From positions 33,053 through 97,052 of the forward strand of contig JAFQDK010000029.1 in NCBI GenBank assembly GCA_017399305.1: a DNA stretch of 64,000 bases, given 5' to 3'. The notes beneath the pieces were generated by a model. The model worked only from the letters and a program-made list of their open reading frames with translations. It had not been told where the DNA came from and did no database searches. This document shows, in pieces, positions 54,245-62,100 of this stretch. Made by a program: the position numbers and the translations under genes. The stretch's first letter is position 1. The number at the start of each line of letters is the position of its first letter. This stretch comes from Clostridia bacterium. Its GTDB lineage: Bacteria; Bacillota; Clostridia; Oscillospirales; CAG-272.

Positions 54245-54305
54245 TTCTTACAGCGAGAGCGGCAATTCTTACAAAGATTACACGAATTCTTACAATTTCC
54301 TTACA
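54245..54305 (+). promoter_or_regulatory. Phased TTCTTACA array upstream of SLH paralogue 4
   Basis: TTCTTACA occurs at 54245-54252, 54266-54273 and 54287-54294, and TCCTTACA at 54298-54305. The steps are 21, 21 and 11 bp, close to whole helical turns, so all copies face the same side. An extra ATTACA lies at 54277-54282. The last two copies occupy the same positions (32 and 21 bp before the -35) as in the other paralogues. Confidence 0.75.
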
Positions 54306-54320
54306 AAACGAAACAACCTA

Positions 54321-54349
54321 TTGCAATTTTTTTCCGCTTGAAGTAATAT
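54321..54349 (+). promoter_or_regulatory. Promoter of SLH paralogue 4
   Basis: TTGCAA (54321-54326), 17 bp, TAATAT (54344-54349); identical in both boxes to paralogue 1. Leader hairpin ATATCGC (54368-54374) with GCGATAT (54391-54397). Confidence 0.82.
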
Positions 54350-54429
54350 ATGCATAGGATAAAACCAATATCGCTACAACTTTGCGTATGGCGATATCCA
54401 AAAATTCTATTTTTAAAGGAGAACACACT

Positions 54430-57400
54430 ATGAGAAATCTTAAGAAGTTTCTCGCTCTCGTTCTTGCGATGATGATGGTTCTCAGCGTAGCAGTTATCTC
54501 TACCTCCGCGGCAGATGAAGCTGATTACACTGATGCAGCTAATCACCTTGCAGCTCTTCAGGTTATGAAGGGTAACGAGAAAGGCGACCTTATGCTTGAG
54601 AACGGTGTTACCCGTTACCAGGCAGCTCTCTTCTTCGTACAGGCACTTACCGGTGAAACCGATACTGCTGTTTGGAACGCAACCAAGAAGAGCGCAGTAT
54701 TCAGCGATGTACCTGAGTATGGTACCGCTATCGACCACGCAAATGGCATCGGCATCGTAAAGGGCCGTGGCAATGGCGTATTCGGTTACAACGACCCTAT
54801 TATTTACCAGGATATGCTCGTTATGGCAGTTCGTGCACTCGGCTATGAGACTGAAGACATGGCTTACCCCTTCGGCTTCATCCTCGCAGCTCAGAAGCTC
54901 GGCCTTACCGAGAACGTAGCTCAGGTAAACTACAAGGCAGAACTTACCCGTGGTGAGACCGCTCAGATCATCTGGGATATGCTCAACACTTATGTAGCAG
55001 CAATCGATCCCCTTACCGACAAGGTTCTTTACCCCGGTGAAAAGGGTCTTACCGATGCAATCCTTAGCGCTAGCGGCACTGAGATCGATGAGAGAGTTAC
55101 TCTTCTCGAGGACAGCGGTCTTGCAGGCGGTAAGGTAGCAGGCGTTATCGTTGACTTCGTAGAAGCTGACGAGGACGACGAAGAGTCCTTCGACGTTGTT
55201 ACTGTTGACATCGACGAGATCGGCGAAGTTGATCTCGCAGCTGCAGATTTCGGCATCACTGCTGAAACCCGCAAGGTTAACTACATGGGTCTCCCTGTAG
55301 AGCTCTTCATCAGCGTTAATGAGGAAGACTTCAACCAGACTGAATACGACGATGGGGAAGCTGAAATTGTATTCGCTTCTTTCCCTGAGTACAATACAGT
55401 TGTTAACCTCGGCGATGCTGGCAACATCAAGTATGTTGCAAACGAGACCGCAGGTAAGGATTACTTCTCCTTCGGCGGCGAAAAGTTCACTTCCGCTAAG
55501 TATGATGTAGTAGTTGCTGCATTCATCGACGGTATCTGGACTGTTGTTGATGACGGCGAGGATCTCGCAGAGCTCTTTGCTTACGACACCAGAGACGGTT
55601 ATGTAGGCTTAAACACCTATGCACAGGTTGCATACCGTGTAGTAGATCTTGATGATACTTATGAAAAGGACCTCGTAGAAGTTCTTTACACTCCTTTCTC
55701 CTTCGGTCAGTACAATGTTCGCGAAGTAAACGGCACCAAGTACACTGTAGTTGGTCAGTACAATGCAGTTCCTGCTGAGAATCTTGATGAAGAGGAATCC
55801 TACTTTGTAGAGTACCTCGTAGACAAGATCGGCACCGCTTCTGCAAAGGTTACTTCTGCAACCAAGTCCATCTCCAACTCCAAGGGCGAAGCTGCTGCTA
55901 CTGTTGTAGTAGAGGGCGAAGCTGTTGAGGCTGGCGACTTCATGTTCTATGTATACAATCCTACCGACAACGTTCTCACTGTAGCTGCTAACGCTGGTAC
56001 TTTCGAGACCGGTAGACTCACCGCACATGCTCCTAACTCCAAGACTCAGACCGTTAAGATCAGCGGCACCAACTACGAAGTAGGCTTCAAGGGCGTATTC
56101 GCAGTTGACTGGGCTTCTGCTGAGTTTAATGCTGAGGCTAACAAGGCATACATCGCTGAGCTCGAGGCTGGCAAGGATAACGTTAAGTACCTTGTAGTTG
56201 ACGGCAACGTTGTTTACATGGAGTCTTGCTCCGAAATCACCAACGATTCCAAGTTCGACTTTGCAATCGTTACCACTGATGCTGAGATCATGGCTGACCT
56301 CCTTGACATGACCGTGACTAAGTATGAGAACGCTCTTCTTGAGGGTCTCTATGTTGAGAACGGCGCTGTTAAGGTTGCTATGATGGATAAGGCTACCGGC
56401 GAATGGGTACTCGCTTCTATCGATACCTATGTTCAGGGTTGGGTAGCTGAAGACGAAGAGTTCGAAAACGAGTATGACATCGCTACTGATGTTAAGTACA
56501 CCGACCTTATGGACGGTTACAAGAACGAAGCAGCTGTTGCAGCTTTCGCAGACCTCGTTTCTTGCGGTCTCGTTGCAGTTATCGAAGAAGCTGACGGTGT
56601 TTACACTGTAGCAGATAACGAGGCTGACTTCTTCGTATACGGTGTTGGCGAAGACGGTCTTCTCTTCTCCGACAATTCTCCTAAGACCAATGCAATCACT
56701 GCTGATGAGGATGTTGATCCTGCTCGTGTAACTCTTGATGACGAGTCTGTTATCATCCTTGTTACCGCTGCTGGCGTAGGCTCCAGAACTGGTGTTCAGT
56801 CTGCTGAAAACAGCGTAGATCTCGAGGGCGTCTTCCTTGCAGCTTCTTCTGACCTCATCGTATTCGTATCTGATGACGATGCATTTGATGTAGCTGACTG
56901 GGCAGATGCAGCAACCGCTAACTCCGACGAGAACTGGTACATCACCACTCTCACCACCGGCGTTGAGGTTGAGGCTGGTGAGACCGAGGATGATCCTTAC
57001 ATCATCACTATCACCAATGTTTACGACATGAAGGCTGGCGAAATCGTTGAGTCCATCCAGACTGAGTCTGAGGACATCGATGCTGCTATGGGTATCGAGG
57101 GCCCAGGCGTTGTTCTCTTCAAGAACGCTTCTGATGAGATCGTAGTTGAAGAGCGTGACTTCGAGGATGTTATCGTTGAAGTTGCAAACGACAACGAAGA
57201 TAAGCTCGAGTATGAGACTCTCGCTATCGGCACTGCTAGCGGCGCTAAGCTCTTCGAGTTCCTCGATGCTGACACTGTTGTAATCGACGGCGTTATCAAC
57301 AAGGCTGAGGCTGTTGATGTTAACGTTAAGGTTGTTACTCTTGATGTAACAGGTCTTGATCCTGAAGACTACGACTTCGAGGCTGTAGTTTCCACCAGAG

Positions 57401-57594
57401 AATGGAACGACGAGACTGATACTGACAACGACTACAATGTAGGCGATGTTGAGATCACTGTTGACAATCCTGAGACCGAAGAGGTTGAAACTCTTCTCGT
57501 TTGGGAGTATCTCCTTGACAACGAGCTTGTAACTGAGATCACCGAGCCTACTGAGGGCGTACTTGATCAGTACATCATTGACAACATTGATTAA
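54430..57594 (+). CDS. S-layer-type SLH protein, paralogue 4 (ends at an in-frame TAA)
   Basis: The 1054-residue precursor has a signal peptide (STSA-ADE) and three SLH-type repeats at about 25-200 (VTRYQAALFFVQALTG, AIDHANGIGIVKGRGNGVFG, LTRGETAQIIWDMLN). The body matches the paralogues (TPFSFGQYNVREVNG, GDFMFYVYNPTDNVLTVAAN, KYLVVDGNVVYME). Codon use is the most biased of all genes here (Lys almost only AAG, Tyr TAC, Phe TTC, Asn AAC), which points to very high expression; it may be the main S-layer protein. The ATG at 54430 follows AAAGGAG. The TAA at 57592-57594 comes within the conserved C-terminal block (GVLDQYIIDNID), and the frame continues homologous for 45 codons. Confidence 0.88.
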   Translation: MRNLKKFLALVLAMMMVLSVAVISTSAADEADYTDAANHLAALQVMKGNEKGDLMLENGVTRYQAALFFVQALTGETDTAVWNATKKSAVFSDVPEYGTAIDHANGIGIVKGRGNGVFGYNDPIIYQDMLVMAVRALGYETEDMAYPFGFILAAQKLGLTENVAQVNYKAELTRGETAQIIWDMLNTYVAAIDPLTDKVLYPGEKGLTDAILSASGTEIDERVTLLEDSGLAGGKVAGVIVDFVEADEDDEESFDVVTVDIDEIGEVDLAAADFGITAETRKVNYMGLPVELFISVNEEDFNQTEYDDGEAEIVFASFPEYNTVVNLGDAGNIKYVANETAGKDYFSFGGEKFTSAKYDVVVAAFIDGIWTVVDDGEDLAELFAYDTRDGYVGLNTYAQVAYRVVDLDDTYEKDLVEVLYTPFSFGQYNVREVNGTKYTVVGQYNAVPAENLDEEESYFVEYLVDKIGTASAKVTSATKSISNSKGEAAATVVVEGEAVEAGDFMFYVYNPTDNVLTVAANAGTFETGRLTAHAPNSKTQTVKISGTNYEVGFKGVFAVDWASAEFNAEANKAYIAELEAGKDNVKYLVVDGNVVYMESCSEITNDSKFDFAIVTTDAEIMADLLDMTVTKYENALLEGLYVENGAVKVAMMDKATGEWVLASIDTYVQGWVAEDEEFENEYDIATDVKYTDLMDGYKNEAAVAAFADLVSCGLVAVIEEADGVYTVADNEADFFVYGVGEDGLLFSDNSPKTNAITADEDVDPARVTLDDESVIILVTAAGVGSRTGVQSAENSVDLEGVFLAASSDLIVFVSDDDAFDVADWADAATANSDENWYITTLTTGVEVEAGETEDDPYIITITNVYDMKAGEIVESIQTESEDIDAAMGIEGPGVVLFKNASDEIVVEERDFEDVIVEVANDNEDKLEYETLAIGTASGAKLFEFLDADTVVIDGVINKAEAVDVNVKVVTLDVTGLDPEDYDFEAVVSTREWNDETDTDNDYNVGDVEITVDNPETEEVETLLVWEYLLDNELVTEITEPTEGVLDQYIIDNID

Positions 57595-57732
57595 ATCGCT
57601 GTTCCCGAAATGGACAACGATGACTATGCAGATGCAATGCTTGTTAATGTACTTCTCTACGGTGCATACAGCTATGAGGACGGCGTAGTTAACATCGTTA
57701 TCTACAAGATTCTTGCTCCTGTTATCGACTAA
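57595..57732 (+). pseudogene. In-frame continuation of paralogue 4 past its TAA
   Basis: Directly after TAA the same frame reads 45 codons (IAVPEMDNDDYADA, then YGAYSYEDGVVNIVIYKIL) and a second TAA at 57730-57732, just before the terminator. This matches the C-termini of paralogues 3 (DADDYTDAKS, YDEDTGILTMYVARIL) and 1. In the alignment the stop falls at a Glu, which one base change (GAA to TAA) would explain. It is either a recent nonsense mutation, a sequence error, or readthrough. Confidence 0.8.
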
Positions 57733-57746
57733 TCTGATTAGTTAAA

Positions 57747-57777
57747 TAAAAAAGGAAGGCTTCGGCCTTCCTTTTTT
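57747..57777 (+). terminator. Terminator of SLH paralogue 4
   Basis: AAAAAAGGAAGGC and GCCTTCCTTTTTT arms with a TTCG tetraloop; it lies after the second stop codon. Confidence 0.9.
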
Positions 57778-57858
57778 GCTGTTTATATTCTATGGTGTTT
57801 TCTCCAATATATGATTGTTCATTATACCATACTCGTTTCCTTTTTTTTAACCAACCAA

Positions 57859-57888
57859 AAAACCTCACGCTTATTTGCGTGAGGTTTT
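57859..57888. terminator. Terminator of the minus-strand membrane protein gene
   Basis: AAAACCTCACGC and GCGTGAGGTTTT arms; the stop codon of the leftward gene lies in the loop. Confidence 0.85.
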
Positions 57889-58689
57889 CTTTTTCATTGT
57901 GAGACCTTCTACTATTCCTGCAGTTTTGCTTTTTCCACGGTACTTTGTGTAGAAATATCCAAACACTGAAAATACCACTGCACCGATAAAGTTTACTATC
58001 AGATCTTTCATTGTGTCATAAAGTCCAATGTCGAGATATCCGCCCAGCCCAAGACTTTTGCCGTTTACTATTACATCTTCAATGCCTTTTATGACAATCG
58101 GATCATTTTTTCCGTTTGGATGCAGTGCAACCGATGATATGTGGTGCAACACCATATCTTTTTGCATATCCGTCAACAGTATGGCATCCGCCGAGAACTC
58201 GAAAAACTCCCAAAGTACGCCAATTGTCATTGAAAAACAGAAAGATACAAGCGCGACAAAGAATGGCGACAGTTTTATGTTGAAACGCTCACTGCGATTT
58301 AACAGGTCGATAAGCGAAAGTCCGATCGCCGCCGCCAGAAAACCTGTTGTCATATGCAGCATAGTGTCCCATATTGGAATCTTAACATAATATTCGGCAA
58401 GCTCGCCCAGTATTTCTGCCGCAAATGCAAACAGCATCACGATTATTTCAAGCAGAGTCGGCAGCTTGATATTAAATGTCGTTTGCACAAATGCCGGTAG
58501 TAAAAACAGCACTAATGTAAATATGCACAATACTGCGCCCTCGTAGTTGCCGCGTATAAAAAGCAAGACTCCTATCGCCACTACTATTGCGCGCAGGGCA
58601 AGATAGATAAACAGGGTGACTTTGTTTTCCTTGTATTCACTTATCAGCGAATTATAAAATCTTCGCAATTTGCTTTCTTTTTTAGTCAT
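57871..58689 (-). CDS. Polytopic membrane protein (DUF2238/YjdF-like)
   Basis: This 272-residue protein has six to seven hydrophobic helices between residues 25 and 250. Polar residues within or beside helices are spaced as in the YjdF/DUF2238 family: WDTMLHMTTGFLAAAIG, VLWEFFEFSAD and YDTMKDLIVNFIGAV, with conserved Asp, His and Glu. The family's function is unknown. It separates the four SLH genes from the giant surface protein and runs opposite to them, with its own terminator. Confidence 0.75.
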   Translation of the reverse strand: MTKKESKLRRFYNSLISEYKENKVTLFIYLALRAIVVAIGVLLFIRGNYEGAVLCIFTLVLFLLPAFVQTTFNIKLPTLLEIIVMLFAFAAEILGELAEYYVKIPIWDTMLHMTTGFLAAAIGLSLIDLLNRSERFNIKLSPFFVALVSFCFSMTIGVLWEFFEFSADAILLTDMQKDMVLHHISSVALHPNGKNDPIVIKGIEDVIVNGKSLGLGGYLDIGLYDTMKDLIVNFIGAVVFSVFGYFYTKYRGKSKTAGIVEGLTMKKKTSRK

Positions 58690-58826
58690 TTGGATTCCCC
58701 CTCATATATATAGTATATCAAGCATGCTATTTTTTAGCAATGACACTCACATAATATCCTCAAAGCCTTAACAAAAACTTCAAACAGTATCACAAAGTGC
58801 AAAAAAGTATTACTTTGTGCAAAAAA

Positions 58827-58887
58827 ATTACAGAGTGGAAATATTTTATTTTTGTCGGTTGACAATGAAACCATTTACGTTTATAAT
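58827..58887 (+). promoter_or_regulatory. Consensus promoter with upstream ATTACA, giant surface protein
   Basis: ATTACA (58827-58832) starts 32 bp before a perfect -35 TTGACA (58859-58864); 17 bp later is a perfect -10 TATAAT (58882-58887). The 21-bp position is not occupied. Confidence 0.75.
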
Positions 58888-58929
58888 CAAGATGTACAAA
58901 TATTGTCTGTCTTTTTTAAAAAATTTGTC

Positions 58930-58958
58930 TTGCATGTCGGTTTATTGTGCGATATGAT
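58930..58958 (+). promoter_or_regulatory. Second promoter, giant surface protein
   Basis: TTGCAT (58930-58935), 17 bp, TATGAT (58953-58958), in tandem downstream of the first. Confidence 0.5.
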
Positions 58959-59116
58959 ATAAAATACAGACAAGTTGCAATTATATACCAAAAGATTTCC
59001 GAAATATGTGTTTTGCTTTCGGAAAGTTGATATTCACATTTAAATATGATAATGTGAAACTAAATCTGTATACAAATTTTATTTGTAATAAATTTTTATA
59101 TAAGGAGAAAAGGATT

Positions 59117-62100
59117 ATGCAAAAGAAACTTCTCAGCGTTCTGCTTGCTATCTGTATGCTTATCAGCATGTTCCCGATGGCTCTTCCCGTTTCTGCGGCC
59201 GAAGATACCGAGGAAACTGTTACAGCTACCGAGATCGGTACAGCGGACGCACTCATCGCTCTTATGGGCGACTCCACCGCATGGGGCGGCAACTATAAGT
59301 TGACTGCTGATATCGACCTTACCGGTCTTACCCAGACCAGTATCGGTACTGCGGCCGTAAAGTTTACCGGTACATTTGACGGTAACTATAAGACCATCAA
59401 GGGCCTTGCTACCGCAAGCGGTCTGTTTGGTCAGGTTCAGGGTGCAACCATTAAGAACCTCACAGTTGAGGGTACTGTTACCGCAACTGCAAACGGTGCA
59501 GGCGGTCTTGTTGGCTACGCTTATCAGAGTGTAACCATCGAAAACTGCGTAAACAAGGTTACCGTAAATGGTAAGACCCGTGCAGCAGGTTTCGTAGGTT
59601 CTTTGGACGTTCAGGGTCCTGTCGTTATTAAGAACTGTGTTAACGAGGGAACTGTCATTGCTACCGGCGAGCACATCGGCGGTATCGTTGGCCGTGTATA
59701 CCCCAACCAGGCAGGCGGAAGCCTTAACATCGAAAATTGTGTAAACAAGGCTAAAATCCAGGGTACCACCAACGTTGCGGGTATCGTTGGACGTTTTGAT
59801 GTTATTTCTGCAGGTTCAAACGGTTCCTACAATGTAAAGAACTGTGCTAACTACGGTGAGATCAATCCTACCACTACAGCAAGTGGCGGATGCTCCTCTG
59901 CGGGTATCATCGGTCTTTACTCCAACAATGCAAGCAGCACCACAACAGTTATTGAGAACTGCTACAATGAAGGTAACGTTGTTGCTGAGGCTAAGTATGT
60001 CGGCGGTATCATCGGTTACTTCCGTTCTTACCCCACACCTCATCCTACCGCAACTGATCTCGTTATCCGCAACAACATGAACGCAGGTGACATCTCCTGT
60101 ACAGCAAACGGCGCAGCTACCTCCGGTATCGTTGGTACTGCTAACGGCTCTACAGGCGGTTTCACACTTGAAAACAACTACAACTGCGGCTCTGTTGTAA
60201 ACGGTGATGATGAATATGAAGCTGCAATCGTTGCAGCCGGCACCGCTAAGGCTGTAATTCAGAACAACTATGCACTTGATCTCGGCGAGACTCACGGTGT
60301 AACTACATACACAAACCTCGTTACCGAAGAAACTTATGCAAGTGCAGCATCCTTTGCCGGTTTCTCCACCGATTACTGGATATTTACCGACAACGGTCCC
60401 GAGCTTAAGACTCACCACACTCATGACCTTGAGGCAAAGTATGTTGCAGTAGAGGGCGGTCACGCTTACAGCTGCTACTGTAACGACGCTTCCACCATCG
60501 GTACCACCGAGGAGCACGTTATGGTTGGCGGTACATGTCTTGTTTGCGGCGCTGCAGACTGTACACATGCTACCACTGAGGAAGTTATCACCCTCGCTCC
60601 TACCTGTGTTGCTACAGGTTACAAGAACGTTGTTTGTACCGAGTGCGAAAGCATCGTTGAAAAAGACGTTGTTGTAGAGATTGACCCCGAAAATCACACC
60701 GGAACCGACGCAAGCATTTCTTATGATGCTGACAACGGTTGTATCGTTTATACTTATGATTGCTGTGGCGCAGTTATATATGAAGACTGGACTGTAAGTG
60801 CCGATGTATATTATGCTACCACCGGTTATACAATCGATGCTAACACCTCTTTTGACGGTGATATCGGTACTGAGTCAGAACTCGCGTTCGGCTCATTGGA
60901 TGATGTAATCGAATATGTAATTGCATCTTCTGAGGTAAACGAAGATATTACTGTTCACGTTGTTGATACTCTTACTCTTACAAAGAATTTCGAAACTCCC
61001 GCTATCGAGGCAAACCTTACACTCACAGGCGGCGAGATCATCTTCAACGCTACAAACAGATCCATCTATGCAAACGGACCTTTGACCATTGAAGGCACAA
61101 CCCTTACCGCTATAGGTAACTGCTTCATCATGGGCCGTAACAACAAGCTTGTTGTCGGCGAAGGCGTTGTTACCAATTCCGACTCTTCAGGTGAAAACAA
61201 GTTCTATCTTATTGCAGGTGCAGGCAATGCAGGAGTTAACGGCGTTCTTGCCGGTGACCTTACTGTTCGTTCCGGCGCATGGCACTCTGTAGTAGGTGCA
61301 AACCGTTTTGAAGAAAATGGTGCAAGCGCAGGTTCTATTGTTATGACTGTTGGTAAGACCAATGCAGATGACACTCTTACCATCAACGGTCTTACTCCTT
61401 TCGGCATCAACGGCGGCGCTATCTCTGCTGACTCCTACTCAACAATCATTGTTGACGGCGAAGTAGACGTCACCGAAATGTATGCAAGCATTTATCCGAC
61501 TTCTAATGTTCACGGTGAAGAAAACATCTACTTTGTAAACCTCGTTCTCAAGGAAGGCGCAGACATCACCACACTTACAGGCCTCACCAATCAGGCTACT
61601 CTTGCAACTGCAAAGTGGACTGTATATGCAGACCAGAGAAACGAAGCAGCAGTTGCTGATGCGGCTCTCTTTGCAGGCAATGATTCCAACATCACCGTTG
61701 CTCAGAGCACTTACGCAGTATACTGTGTAGACTATCTCGACGGCCACGTTGACGCAAACGAAGACACAGCCTGTGACGAGTGCGGCTCTTCCATGACTTG
61801 TGAGCACGATAACGTAAGCAACGTTACCGTTACTCCTTCCACCTGTGCTACAAAGGGCACTGCAAACGTAGTTTGTGGTGACTGCGGTACAGTAGTTGGT
61901 CAGACCGAGCTTGATCTCGATGCTTCCAACCACGAAGATCTTGACTACGTATGGTCTAAGAATGCAGATACCGGTGCTTATGAAATCGTTTGCTCCGCTT
62001 GTAACGCTGCAATTATCAGCCAGGAAGAAGCTCCTACCGTTTACGTTGCAAAGCTTGACGCAGGTGTAACCTCCGGCGACGATGCAAATGACGGTCTTAC

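Larger units (their letters stand above)
58690..59116. promoter_or_regulatory. 427-bp control region of the giant surface protein
   Basis: It has an inverted repeat CACAAAGT (58791-58798) / ACTTTGTG (58812-58819) and a 20-bp direct repeat step of GTGCAAAAAA (58797-58806 and 58817-58826). ATTACA, two promoters and a leader hairpin TTTCCGAAA (58996-59004) / TTTCGGAAA (59017-59025) follow. No gene is seen. Confidence 0.65.

Noticed and set aside
54245-54305. CRISPR-like spaced repeats
   Set aside because: Units of 8 bp with 13-bp linkers are far too short for CRISPR, and there are no cas genes; the positions relative to the promoter fit an operator array.
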